Below are positions 18,400 to 26,440 of a stretch of DNA of 64,000 nucleotides, one piece after another. The translations under genes and the position numbers were made by a program. Each line of letters opens with the position of its first letter. Position 1 is the stretch's first letter. The notes beneath the pieces were generated by a model. The model was not told the DNA's origin, searched no databases, and saw only the letters and a program-made list of their open reading frames with translations. The stretch covers positions 3,233,001 to 3,297,000 of the forward strand of contig NZ_CP114871.1 in assembly GCF_027474405.1 (NCBI RefSeq), in the 5' to 3' direction. The DNA comes from Caulobacter sp. NIBR2454. GTDB taxonomy: Bacteria; Pseudomonadota; Alphaproteobacteria; Caulobacterales; Caulobacteraceae.

Positions 18400-20784
18400 A
18401 TGATCAAGATCGCCGCCATGGCCATGGGGCTGATGCTCACCCTGGCGCCAGCCGCCCTTCGCGCCCAGGACACCCTGGTCGGCATGGGCCCGATCAACGG
18501 CTACACCGACGTCGTCTTCGATACCCGCAAGGAACGCTACGACTACCTGGTCGACGCCTCGCTGCCGGAGGACCCGGCGGCGCGGCGCTATCGCACGGTG
18601 GAGGCGGCCTACGCCGCCGCCCCCGCGGGCGCGCCAGGAAAGCCCACCGTCATCGGCATCAAGCCGGACGTCTATCTGCTGCCGGGCAAGGACCTGACGC
18701 CGGGTCTGGTGATCACAAAGCCGAACATCACCCTGCTCGGCCTGACGGACGACCGACGTAAGGTGGTGCTGGCCGACAACCGCGGCAACCAGCAGGGCGC
18801 CGGCGTGCTGGGCGCCTCCAACAACGGCTTCACCATGATCGTGGACGCCGACGGCTTTTCGGCGATCAACCTGACGATCCTGAACTACTGCAACACCGAC
18901 TACGACTATCCAGGCGATCCGGCCAAGAGCCTCAAGAAGCGCTCGGACGTGATCACCCAGGCTGTGGCTCTGGAGGCCAAGGGCGACCGGCACGTCTATT
19001 CTCACGTGGCGGTCCTGAGCCGGCTCGACACCCTGTTTACCCGTACCAAGCGCTCGTACTTCACCCACGTCTATGTGGAAGGCACGGACGACTTCATCGG
19101 CGGCGGCGCGGCCAGCGTTTGGGAGGATTCCGAAATCCACTTCATCGAGGGCGGCGGGGTGATGTGGGCCAGCGGGGTGACCTTCATCCGCACGGTCTTC
19201 AAGGCCGACAAGCCGATGCAGTTCTACAAGATCATCGGCCCGCCCGTGGCTCTGATCGACTCCGTCCTGCCGAACGCACCGGTGGCCTGGTACGCCTGGA
19301 AGGCGCCGGAGCATGCGCCCGCCTATTCGCTCACCTACCGCACCCGCCACGCCGACGGCAGGCCGGCCGATCTCATCGACAGCATCGTCGGCCCTGAGCG
19401 CCGCACCATCTCGCGCGAACTGAGCGACGAGGAGGCCAAGGCCTTCAACCCCTGGAATATCCTCCACGCCACGCCCGAGGGCGTCGATGACGGGTGGGAC
19501 CCGGCCGGCGTGCGGGCGAAATACGTCTCCAGCGGACCGTCAGTGTACCGCATGATCATGTCGGGCGAAGCGATGCGTCTGCGCACGGGCGCGGAGCCCG
19601 CGACCCTGTCCGTCGCCATCCAGCCGCATGCCGCGCAGTCCCAGCCCATCCGCTGGTCCGCACAGTCGGATCTGGTGCGGCTGAGCAGCACCGAAGGCCA
19701 GAAGGTCACCATCACCGGCGCCAACACCACCGATCAGGTCGAGACGGTGGCGATCGACGCCATCGCCCCCAACGGGATGAAGGCCACCGCCCATGTGCGC
19801 GTCGAGCCCGCCTATGGTCCGCCTCCCGTGCTTGCGTCAGCGCCGAGGCTGTCGGCGCCGGCGAATGGCGGCGTGAGCCTCAACTATGGATTGGGCCTGC
19901 CCCCAAAGCGACGCGACCAGTCGCTGATCACGTGGTCGCTCTGCGACGACCGCACTTGCGCGTGGCCTCGCCCGATCGCTGTCTCGCGTGGGGGCGAGCC
20001 GCTGGAGCGCTTAACCCTCACCCGGGGGATGGTCGGCGACTACCTGCGGGCCGACATCGCGCCCAAGCACGACCTCAGCGAGGCCGGCCCATCGACAAGC
20101 GTGGTGGCCAGTCGCCCGATCGCCGCCAGCGATGTGAAGGCGACGGATCTTGATCCCGATTTCCGGTCCTTCGTGGAGACGGTCGATCTGCCGGCACGGC
20201 ATGACCTTTGGAGTCTGACGGGGGCCTGGTCGGTCGTGGAGCCGCAACAGGATGATGGCCGCTGGGGGCTGCGCGTCGGGCCAAAGGTGAGCACCGCGCT
20301 CTATCAGGACGGCCGCAAGGTCGGCGACATGGACCTCGTCGTCACCCTGGATCCGGACAAGGCAGAAGGCCAAGGCTTCTCCATCCCAGGCTCGCCAGAG
20401 GACGCCAAGGGGCCGCGCGGCGACATCCTGTTCAAATATGATCCCCAGACCCGCACGGGCTACGCCCTGCGTATGTGGCGCACGACGCAGTCAGCCACCA
20501 AGACCATGTTCCAGCTCTTCAGGATCGTCGACGGCGTCGGCGCGCCGCTGAATAGTCAGCAGCAGCTAAGCGGCGTGTTCAAACCGTCCGCCACTTTCCG
20601 CATCTCAGTGCGCGGCGACCAGGTCACCGTCCGCGGGAGCAATACCCTGGACGGAGAGACCCTTTCGCTGGGCGGGACGATCGCGCCCAACACCTTCGGC
20701 GGCGCGGGCGTCTATTGGACGGCCTCGGGCATGGGCGGTTCGACGGTGATCCGAAGGTTCCAGATCAGCGAGCCGAGCCGGTGA
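18400..20784 (+). CDS. large pectin methylesterase-like protein (CE8) with C-terminal extension
   Basis: 794 residues from the ATG at 18400, chosen because GGGAG lies 7 bases upstream; a TTG at 18394 is in frame. After a signal peptide (to about residue 22) comes a CE8 beta-helix domain (about 25-335) with QAVAL, the acid/base aspartate in RLDTL (Asp210) and the nucleophile region GTDDFIGGG (Asp231). The oxyanion glutamine of the usual GxQDTL is leucine here. The remaining 450 residues hold Ig-like repeats and a jelly-roll-type C-terminal domain, probably for binding polysaccharide. Last gene of the pectin locus. Confidence 0.85.
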   Translation: MIKIAAMAMGLMLTLAPAALRAQDTLVGMGPINGYTDVVFDTRKERYDYLVDASLPEDPAARRYRTVEAAYAAAPAGAPGKPTVIGIKPDVYLLPGKDLTPGLVITKPNITLLGLTDDRRKVVLADNRGNQQGAGVLGASNNGFTMIVDADGFSAINLTILNYCNTDYDYPGDPAKSLKKRSDVITQAVALEAKGDRHVYSHVAVLSRLDTLFTRTKRSYFTHVYVEGTDDFIGGGAASVWEDSEIHFIEGGGVMWASGVTFIRTVFKADKPMQFYKIIGPPVALIDSVLPNAPVAWYAWKAPEHAPAYSLTYRTRHADGRPADLIDSIVGPERRTISRELSDEEAKAFNPWNILHATPEGVDDGWDPAGVRAKYVSSGPSVYRMIMSGEAMRLRTGAEPATLSVAIQPHAAQSQPIRWSAQSDLVRLSSTEGQKVTITGANTTDQVETVAIDAIAPNGMKATAHVRVEPAYGPPPVLASAPRLSAPANGGVSLNYGLGLPPKRRDQSLITWSLCDDRTCAWPRPIAVSRGGEPLERLTLTRGMVGDYLRADIAPKHDLSEAGPSTSVVASRPIAASDVKATDLDPDFRSFVETVDLPARHDLWSLTGAWSVVEPQQDDGRWGLRVGPKVSTALYQDGRKVGDMDLVVTLDPDKAEGQGFSIPGSPEDAKGPRGDILFKYDPQTRTGYALRMWRTTQSATKTMFQLFRIVDGVGAPLNSQQQLSGVFKPSATFRISVRGDQVTVRGSNTLDGETLSLGGTIAPNTFGGAGVYWTASGMGGSTVIRRFQISEPSR

Positions 20785-20787
20785 GGC

Positions 20788-20810
20788 GTCGAGGGTTACT
20801 CGCCCTCGAC
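20788..20810. terminator. bidirectional terminator-like hairpin
   Basis: Perfect 8-bp stem GTCGAGGG / CCCTCGAC with a 7-base loop, between the convergent stops at 20784 and 20796 and overlapping the end of the minus-strand gene. It is followed on the plus strand by the pyrimidine-rich CTTCTCTTC. Confidence 0.5.
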
Positions 20811-21110
20811 CTTCTCTTCGTGCTCGGTGATCGAGCCTTCGACAAACAGGTACTCGCGTAGCTGCGCGTCGAATTCGGCGTCGTTGCGGCGAATCCATTC
20901 CAGCGCCATGGCCGCGTGCTCGATCTCTTCGCGGGCGTTGTGAAGAAGGATCTTCTTCAGCTCCTCATCGTCGGTGTCGTCGGCCCGCTGGCGATACCAG
21001 TCCACCGCCTCCAGCTCCTCCATGAGCGAGGCGATGGCGTAATGCATGTGCAGAGTCTTCTTCTGCAACACGTCGCGGGGCACGTGTAGGTCAGTGGAAT
21101 TGTCGGGCAT
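20796..21110 (-). CDS. encapsulated-ferritin-like protein (EncFtn family)
   Basis: 104 residues from the ATG at 21110, chosen because GGAGA lies 8 bases upstream; the frame is open to 21149. It is a two-helix ferritin-like protein of the encapsulated ferritin type, which forms a ferroxidase only as a ring of dimers. The family core is clear: SLMEELEAVDWYRQR, then NAREEIEHAAMALEWIRR. Glu32, Trp38, Glu62 and His65 occupy the numbered positions of the Rhodospirillum rubrum ferroxidase site. Such proteins normally sit beside an encapsulin shell gene, but none is present in this window, and no clear C-terminal cargo peptide is visible (it ends ITEHEEKVEGE). Confidence 0.85.
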   Translation of the reverse strand: MPDNSTDLHVPRDVLQKKTLHMHYAIASLMEELEAVDWYRQRADDTDDEELKKILLHNAREEIEHAAMALEWIRRNDAEFDAQLREYLFVEGSITEHEEKVEGE

Positions 21111-21175
21111 GGTCTGGTCTCCGGCTTGGATGACCTGAACGCCCGACATCGACTACGGCTCCGCTTAGCCCGCGC

Positions 21176-22642
21176 CTAATCTTCCTCGCGGATCGAGGCG
21201 GCGCCCACGGTGGCGACCCGCAGGGCGTTGGTGCCGCCCGATGTGCCAAAGGGGACCCCGGCCACCACCACGATCTCGTCCCGCAGGGCCGCAAAGCCCT
21301 GGCGACGGGCGGTCTCGCAGGCCAGGATCACGGCATCGGTCATGCGCTCGACCGGCGGCACCTGCACGGCCTCGACGCCCCAGGCGAGGGACAGGCGACG
21401 ACCGGTCTCGACCACCGGTGAAACCGCCAGCAACGGCCGTAGCGGCCGCTCACGTGAGATCCGCAGGCCCGTGCGGCCGAACTGTGTGTACGCCACGATG
21501 GCCGCGGCTTCGATGGCTTCGGCAACCTGACGCGCGGCCGCTGCGATCGCATCGCTGGAGTTGCGATCGGGCTTTGCGCGGCGGCGCTCGGTCAGGGTCT
21601 TCCACCCTTCGTCGCGCTCGACCCGGGCCAGGATGCGGCTCATGACGCTGACCGCCTCGATGGGGAATTGCCCCGCCGCGGTCTCGGCCGACAGCATCAC
21701 CGCGTCGGTACCGTCGAACACGGCGCCGGCCACGTCTGAGGCTTCCGCACGGGTCGGGGTCGGGGCGGAGATCATGCTCTCCAGCATCTGGGTGGCGACG
21801 ATCACCGGTTTGCCCAGGCGCGTGGAGACCGAGACGATGCGCTTTTGCGCCAGCGGCACCTCTTCAGGCGGCAGTTCGACGCCAAGGTCCCCGCGCGCGA
21901 CCATGACGGCGTCGGACAGCTCGACGATGGCTTCGAGGTCGGTCAGGGCCTGGGGCTTTTCGATCTTGGAGACGATCCAGGCGCGGTCGCCGATGATCTC
22001 GCGCGCCTCGATCACGTCGCGCGCGCTCTGAACGAAGGACAGGCCCACAAAATCGACCCCGGCGTCCAGGGCGAAGGCCAGATCGGCTCGGTCCTTGACG
22101 GTGAGCGCGGCGATGTCGAGGGCCACGTCGGGAACGTTGACGCCCTTACGATCCGACAGACGCCCGCCGACCATCACCTCGGTCTGCAGGTGATCAGGCG
22201 CCACGCGGGTCACCCGCAGTTGAATCTTACCGTCGTCGAGCAGCAGGCGCATGCCGATCTGGGCGGCGGCGATGATCTCAGGATGCGGCAGGCTGACCCG
22301 ATCCAGGTTGCCTGGGGTCGGATCGAAGTCGAGGCGGAAGGGTCGGCCGTTGGCCAGGACCACATGCCCCGCCTGGAAACGGCCGATCCGCAGCTTGGGA
22401 CCCTGGATGTCGGCCAGCACGCCGATCGGGCGGCGATAGCGCGCCTCCATCGCCCGGATCGTCTCCAGACGCGCGGCGTGGTCGGCATGTTCGCCGTGGC
22501 TGAAGTTCAGACGGAACACATCGACGCCCGCCTTGAACAAGCTCTCGATCACCTTGGCGTCGGCGCTGGCGGGGCCGAGTGTGGCGACGATCTTGGTCCG
22601 GCGATCGCGAGTGATGCGGGGCGAGCGGACGGATCGAGTCAT
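21176..22642 (-). CDS. pyk: pyruvate kinase
   Basis: Converts phosphoenolpyruvate and ADP to pyruvate and ATP, the last step of glycolysis and Entner-Doudoroff catabolism. 488 residues from the ATG at 22642; the frame extends to 22696, but TRSVRSPRITRDRRTKIVATLGPAS is the usual beginning. Family landmarks include FRLNFSHG, the active-site region AVMVARGDLGVELPPE, VATQMLESM and the C-terminal allosteric domain with AVILACETA. Length is normal. It is transcribed toward the ferritin-like gene with a 65-base gap. A useful partner to galacturonate catabolism but not part of the locus. Confidence 0.96.
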   Translation of the reverse strand: MTRSVRSPRITRDRRTKIVATLGPASADAKVIESLFKAGVDVFRLNFSHGEHADHAARLETIRAMEARYRRPIGVLADIQGPKLRIGRFQAGHVVLANGRPFRLDFDPTPGNLDRVSLPHPEIIAAAQIGMRLLLDDGKIQLRVTRVAPDHLQTEVMVGGRLSDRKGVNVPDVALDIAALTVKDRADLAFALDAGVDFVGLSFVQSARDVIEAREIIGDRAWIVSKIEKPQALTDLEAIVELSDAVMVARGDLGVELPPEEVPLAQKRIVSVSTRLGKPVIVATQMLESMISAPTPTRAEASDVAGAVFDGTDAVMLSAETAAGQFPIEAVSVMSRILARVERDEGWKTLTERRRAKPDRNSSDAIAAAARQVAEAIEAAAIVAYTQFGRTGLRISRERPLRPLLAVSPVVETGRRLSLAWGVEAVQVPPVERMTDAVILACETARRQGFAALRDEIVVVAGVPFGTSGGTNALRVATVGAASIREED

Positions 22643-22753
22643 GGGCGCTTCAGCTTTCGGGAGGACGTCGGGATGCGGTGATCGGCCAGAGATCATGCAA
22701 GGTCAAGCGCCGCAAATGACAGCGCTGTCTTTGCTGCAGCGCAACACCTCGCC

Positions 22754-23521
22754 TTACAGGCGTCCGGCTAGGGCGCCGAAGAGCCGATGCGCGCGCATGG
22801 CCTTCCCATCAAGGCGGGAGATAGCGCGAAGGCCGATCAGGCTATTGGTCAGAAACGCGCCCTCGGAGCCGTGGATCGCGTCGGGTGCGAAGGCTCCCTC
22901 GACGACGGGCACACGCAGATCTTTGGCAAGCGCGATCACCCGCGCCCGGGTCGTGCCAGCCAGCACGCCACACTCCAGTGACGGGGTGAAAAGGGCGTCG
23001 CCATTGATCCAGAACAGGTTGGCGGCGGTCGCGCAGGCCACCTCCCCCCCAGTGTTCAGCATCAACGCCTCGTCCGCTCCCGCCGCCAAGGCTTGGCGGC
23101 GGGCCAGCACGTTGTCGAGATAGGCCAAGGTCTTGAGGCGTGAGGTCGGCGAACCCTCGTTGCGCCGAACGTGGCTGGTGATGATCTGGGCTGGAGCCTG
23201 AACCCCATCGGGAGCGGGGGAGGCCGTGGCGAAGACCCGCGCGACGAGGGATGGCGGCCGCTCTAGGCCTCGCCCGCCCGACCCGGCGGTAAGGGTAAGG
23301 CGTACGGCGGCCCGGCCCTTGTTCAAAAGGGCGACGGCGACCGCGTTGGTGCAGGCCACCCGAGTCTGGAACTCATCCGGCAGCGGCAAGCCAAGCGTCG
23401 CGCAGCCCGCCATGAGACGCGCCCAATGCGCGGCCCAATGCGGCATGCGCCCGTCGACCACCAGCATCGTCTCGAAAAGTCCGTCGCCCAGCAGCAACCC
23501 GCGGTCGTCATGGGGGATCAA
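22754..23521 (-). CDS. pabC: aminodeoxychorismate lyase-like PLP enzyme
   Basis: Class IV PLP-dependent enzyme, 255 residues. It probably releases p-aminobenzoate and pyruvate from aminodeoxychorismate for folate synthesis. Family features include the GDGLFETMLVVDGR start, the PLP lysine in SRLKTLAYLDNVLARRQA, and GADEALMLNTGGEVACATAANLFWI. The start is a TTG overlapping the pabB stop (TTGA), so the two are translationally coupled. This pairing supports PabC over a branched-chain or D-amino-acid aminotransferase, which share the fold. Confidence 0.85.
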   Translation of the reverse strand: MIPHDDRGLLLGDGLFETMLVVDGRMPHWAAHWARLMAGCATLGLPLPDEFQTRVACTNAVAVALLNKGRAAVRLTLTAGSGGRGLERPPSLVARVFATASPAPDGVQAPAQIITSHVRRNEGSPTSRLKTLAYLDNVLARRQALAAGADEALMLNTGGEVACATAANLFWINGDALFTPSLECGVLAGTTRARVIALAKDLRVPVVEGAFAPDAIHGSEGAFLTNSLIGLRAISRLDGKAMRAHRLFGALAGRL

Positions 23522-24867
23522 GCCGGAGTCTCCATAAGGGCGCGCCGCAAGGCCAGAATCTTGGCCTCGGTCTCCTGCCTTTCGGACCGCGGGTCGCTGT
23601 CAGCGACAATCCCGGCCCCAGCCCGCGCCTCGAAGCTCCAGCCGCCCGCCTCCTCCACGAAAGCCAGGGTGCGGATAAGAACGCTGGAATCCAGCGCTCC
23701 GTCGAAGCCGGCCCAGAACATCGAGCCGCAATAGGGGCCGCGTGGCGCCTCAAGCCCAGAGATCACCTTCATGGCCTGAACCTTGGGCGCGCCGGTGATG
23801 GAGCCCGGCGGAAAGGCGGCGCGCAACAGATCGATGGCGGTCAGACCGGGCGCCAAGCGGCCCGTCACCGTGGAGACCAGATGATGCACGTTGGCGAAAC
23901 TCTCGATGCGAAACAGCTCCGGCGCCGCCACGGCGCCAGGTGAGCAGACTCGCGCCAGATCGTTGCGCATCAGATCGACGATCATCAGGTTCTCGGCGCG
24001 ATCCTTGGCGCTGCACCGCAGGTCCTCGATCAGGGCGGCGTCATCGGCGGGTGTGCGCCCCCGAGGGCGAGTGCCCTTGATCGGCCGCGTCTCCACTCGA
24101 TAGCCACCGGCGCTGGAGGCCAGGAACCGCTCCGGGGAGTTTGAGACAACAGCGGAATCGGATAGGCGCAGATAGGCGGCGAACGGCGCGGGGCTATCGG
24201 ACAGCAGGCGTTGGATCACATCAAACGGTCGCGCGCGGACCGCCAGTCTCCCGCCCCAGGCCCGAGCTATATTGGCCTGAAAGAGTTCGCCGTCGGTGAT
24301 CCGCTGCACGACATCGGCGACCGCGGCCTCATACACCTCGGGCGCTTGCAGAGGCGCGAACTCCACGGCTAGGCGCTCGGACAGGCACGGGCGCTCTGGC
24401 GCGCCAAGCCAGTCGGCCGCGTCCTGCGCTCTCGCCTGCGCGCGAGCGAGGTTCTCACCCCGCCCCACCGCCAGCACCCGACGCGCGGCGTGGTCGAACG
24501 CCAGAAGGGCTGGATAGCGGCCCACTGACAGATCAGCCCAGGCGCGGCTGCGCGGCAGGGGAACAGGCTCGAACCGCGCGCCAAGCTCATAGGCCGCCAA
24601 ACCCGCTACGCCACCTTGGAACGGCGGCCCAGCGGGATCATGTTCCTGGACCTGACCCAACAGGTCGCGCAAAATTTCAGCGGGATCTTCTGTATCCCCC
24701 GCGGTCAGCGACACCGTCCGGTCGGGCGAGCGCAGAACATAGGACCATCGCCCGTGGTTGCCCCCGCCGCCCGACAGCAAGCCCATGGCGAAGGGCTCCT
24801 CGGCGAAGGCCGACAGCACCGCGGCGGGCTCGCGCCACGGGAAAGCAAGGATCGAAACGGCCTGCAT
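23518..24867 (-). CDS. pabB: aminodeoxychorismate synthase component I
   Basis: Uses chorismate and ammonia (or glutamine via PabA) to make aminodeoxychorismate for folate. About 449 residues from the ATG at 24867; ATGs at 24879 and 24882 are also possible. The chorismate-binding domain is clear: ELFQANIARAWGG, VVSNSPERFLASSAGGYRVETRPIKGTRPRG, DRAENLMIVDLMRNDLARV, and PPGSITGAPKVQAMKVISGLE (given in pieces). PIKGT rather than PIAGT favours PabB over anthranilate synthase TrpE. It overlaps pabC, the next step. Confidence 0.92.
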   Translation of the reverse strand: MQAVSILAFPWREPAAVLSAFAEEPFAMGLLSGGGGNHGRWSYVLRSPDRTVSLTAGDTEDPAEILRDLLGQVQEHDPAGPPFQGGVAGLAAYELGARFEPVPLPRSRAWADLSVGRYPALLAFDHAARRVLAVGRGENLARAQARAQDAADWLGAPERPCLSERLAVEFAPLQAPEVYEAAVADVVQRITDGELFQANIARAWGGRLAVRARPFDVIQRLLSDSPAPFAAYLRLSDSAVVSNSPERFLASSAGGYRVETRPIKGTRPRGRTPADDAALIEDLRCSAKDRAENLMIVDLMRNDLARVCSPGAVAAPELFRIESFANVHHLVSTVTGRLAPGLTAIDLLRAAFPPGSITGAPKVQAMKVISGLEAPRGPYCGSMFWAGFDGALDSSVLIRTLAFVEEAGGWSFEARAGAGIVADSDPRSERQETEAKILALRRALMETPA

Positions 24868-25273
24868 TCCGCCTTCCATCATGGTTCCCGGCTCTTGGCC
24901 GGCGCGGCACAAAGCGTCGCCGGACAGGTCGAGGCAAGGCCCGTTCGGGACATAGGCTCAAGTTTCACGCAGCCCGCCGCTGCAATGGGCCGCCGCGACG
25001 GACGAAGCGCGTTCTCGCCAGTCCAGTGAGCAGCCGATCGCGGATCGACGCTTCCGTCGCCGTTTTGGGCGCGGTTGCCGTTCATCTGGTTCGCCTCTCC
25101 CCCTGCGTTCCATCTTGTTGCGGAGCGTCAAGGCGGCGGAAACTGAGGCCAGACTAAGCGCTTGTCACCCGCAAAACGCGGCAATTCGAAAACAAAGCTC
25201 TGAAATATCAACGATCTCCCAGCGCACCGTCGGCAGACCATGCAAATCGTGCTGTGTGGCTTCTGCAACCCGA
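24868..25273. other. intergenic region upstream of pabB
   Basis: About 400 bases between divergent genes. A minus-strand frame of 68 codons (24879-25085, start preceded by GGGGGAGAGG) is the only candidate gene. Its product resembles nothing I recognise and its 3' end overlaps the pabB starts, so I leave it as unproven. No terminator or repeat is evident. Confidence 0.4.
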
Positions 25274-25291
25274 TGTGCAATTTATTGCACA
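25274..25291. promoter_or_regulatory. 18-bp perfect inverted repeat upstream of LuxR-type gene
   Basis: TGTGCAA-TTTA-TTGCACA, 7-bp perfect arms, ending 43 bases before the ATG at 25335. It looks like a dimeric regulator site, possibly autoregulation by the LuxR-type protein. Confidence 0.45.
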
Positions 25292-25334
25292 GCTAGCCTC
25301 GCGCTTACGTAGCTCGATGTTAAGCATACCCGCC

Positions 25335-26066
25335 ATGGACGATTGCGATTTGCCTTCGTGGGCCGGGCTGGAACGACTGACTTCGAAAGAACGCGAGTGC
25401 TTGCGCCTCTGCGCCGAGCACATGCCGTCCAAGGCCATAGCCAGGGCCCTCAATATCTCGCCGCACACCGTGGACCATCGTCTTGACAGCGCCAGGCGCA
25501 AGATCGGCGCCGCCACGCGCCGGGAGGCGGCGCGCAGGCTGGTGCTGTTTGAGCGCTCTCTTGGACAGGTGAATGATTCACCTGGTGAAGCACTCACCCT
25601 ACCCGTGACCCTTCTGCCCCCCGCAAGCTTCGACTGGGCGGGGGGTTTCCGGCATGGGCCGAACCACGAAGACAGACGACCGGAACGAACTCTCCGGGAT
25701 GCTTCCGCCGCTCTCGTGGACGGAGGTGATGACAGCCGTGGACTACGTGGCGACAAATCCGCAACGCCGTACGACAGCCAGGGCCGAACTGACCGAACTC
25801 CGCCGGCGCGCGAGCAGCATGACCGAACAAAGCGTCATGCTCACCATCGCGACTATCATCGCCTTCGCCGCCGAGCCGGAGGGAGCATCTGGCTCCCAAG
25901 GGGCGGTTGGCATGAGTTGAGCCCACATCATCGCCTCCTGATGATCGCCGTGGCTGCGATCACCACAACCCTGCTCGCCGGCGCTGCGCTATTGGCCGCC
26001 CACGAGTTCGCATTCGCCATTCAACGGACGGCGGAAGGCTGGCAGTCCCAATCCCGCCCCCGCTGA
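25335..26066 (+). CDS. LuxR-type HTH protein; reading frame doubtful after about residue 80
   Basis: The first 80 codons are clearly coding: a GerE/LuxR helix-turn-helix with LTSKERECLRLCAEHMPSKAIARAL and ISPHTVDHRLDSARRKIGAATRREAARRL, close in style to many small Caulobacter regulators. The frame then stays open to 26066, but from about 25650 to 25920 its product is histidine/arginine-rich, its third positions lose G/C bias, and another frame looks coding there. The last 45 residues contain a membrane helix (IAVAAITTTLLAGAALLAA). Either this is a HTH protein with a long linker and C-terminal anchor, or a frameshift has removed its original stop. In-frame starts exist at 25254 and 25317. Confidence 0.65.
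   Translation: MDDCDLPSWAGLERLTSKERECLRLCAEHMPSKAIARALNISPHTVDHRLDSARRKIGAATRREAARRLVLFERSLGQVNDSPGEALTLPVTLLPPASFDWAGGFRHGPNHEDRRPERTLRDASAALVDGGDDSRGLRGDKSATPYDSQGRTDRTPPAREQHDRTKRHAHHRDYHRLRRRAGGSIWLPRGGWHELSPHHRLLMIAVAAITTTLLAGAALLAAHEFAFAIQRTAEGWQSQSRPR
25566..25584. promoter_or_regulatory. 19-bp perfect palindrome inside the LuxR-type frame
   Basis: CAGGTGAAT-G-ATTCACCTG: 9-bp perfect arms around one base, where the HTH domain ends. It could be a regulator site or a hairpin. It contains a TGA in the frame one base away from the HTH frame. Confidence 0.4.
25617..25648 (+). terminator. possible terminator inside the LuxR-type frame
   Basis: CCCCCCGC / GCGGGGGG, an 8-bp GC-only stem with a 13-base loop followed by TTT. 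If real it marks the end of the HTH gene and separates it from the frame starting at 25654. Confidence 0.4.
25654..25920 (+). CDS. small hypothetical protein overlapping the LuxR-type frame
   Basis: 88 residues from an ATG. Across its length third codon positions are overwhelmingly G or C, whereas the overlapping LuxR frame is not biased there, so this is the better coding candidate for 25654-25920. The product is mostly helical and soluble: LSWTEVMTAVDYVATNP, then RAELTELRRRASSMTEQSVMLTIATIIAFAAEPEG (in outline). I do not recognise a family. It lies directly after the hairpin at 25617 and its stop overlaps a TTG that would start the 49-codon frame below. Confidence 0.5.
   Translation: MGRTTKTDDRNELSGMLPPLSWTEVMTAVDYVATNPQRRTTARAELTELRRRASSMTEQSVMLTIATIIAFAAEPEGASGSQGAVGMS
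25917..26066 (+). CDS. alternative small membrane protein (same frame as the LuxR-type gene)
   Basis: 49 residues from a TTG that overlaps the previous stop as TTGA, the coupling also seen at 23521 and 46747. It holds one membrane helix (about residues 9-30). This is an alternative reading of the C-terminus of the 25335 frame, not an additional certainty: if the LuxR-type gene is one long protein, this entry falls away. Confidence 0.35.
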   Translation: MSPHHRLLMIAVAAITTTLLAGAALLAAHEFAFAIQRTAEGWQSQSRPR

Positions 26067-26084
26067 CATCGCAAGAGAATCCGC

Positions 26085-26414
26085 ATGGAACGCAAGAAAG
26101 TCGCCTTGGAGATCGCTCAAGATCTCTTCGCCGCCGAAGCCGCCATCGACGCCGCCTACGCCGCCACCGCGACCTTGGCCGCGACCCTGGCAGACGGCCG
26201 CGTTCGCGCCAAGCTGTCGGCCGTCATCGGCCAGGACGCCTTCGACAAGATCAGCCAGGTGATGGTTCGCCAGGCCGAGGTCCGCGGCGTCATGATCCAG
26301 GCTCATCACGCCTTGGCCCAAGCGCAGACGGACATCGGTCTGCGTCACGTAGCCTTTGGCTTCCCGGACAAACCTGCGGCGCCGTCCACCCTGCGCGCGG
26401 TGGAAGCCGCCTGA
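26085..26414 (+). CDS. hypothetical protein, alanine-rich and helical
   Basis: 109 residues from an ATG, no signal peptide and no membrane helix. It is predicted entirely alpha-helical, with heptad-like stretches (ALEIAQDLFAAEAAIDAAYAAT; DGRVRAKLSAVIGQDAFDKI). Codon use is typical of the genome. I do not recognise a family. It follows the small membrane gene by 18 bases and could share its transcript. A plausible role is as an oligomeric or partner-binding cytoplasmic protein, without direct evidence. Confidence 0.7.
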   Translation: MERKKVALEIAQDLFAAEAAIDAAYAATATLAATLADGRVRAKLSAVIGQDAFDKISQVMVRQAEVRGVMIQAHHALAQAQTDIGLRHVAFGFPDKPAAPSTLRAVEAA

Positions 26415-26440
26415 CTTCCACGAACCGGCGACTCGGCCAA

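Noticed and set aside
24879..25085. 68-codon minus-strand frame upstream of pabB
   Set aside because: It has a good ribosome-binding-like sequence but no recognisable product and overlaps the probable pabB starts; kept only as a note.
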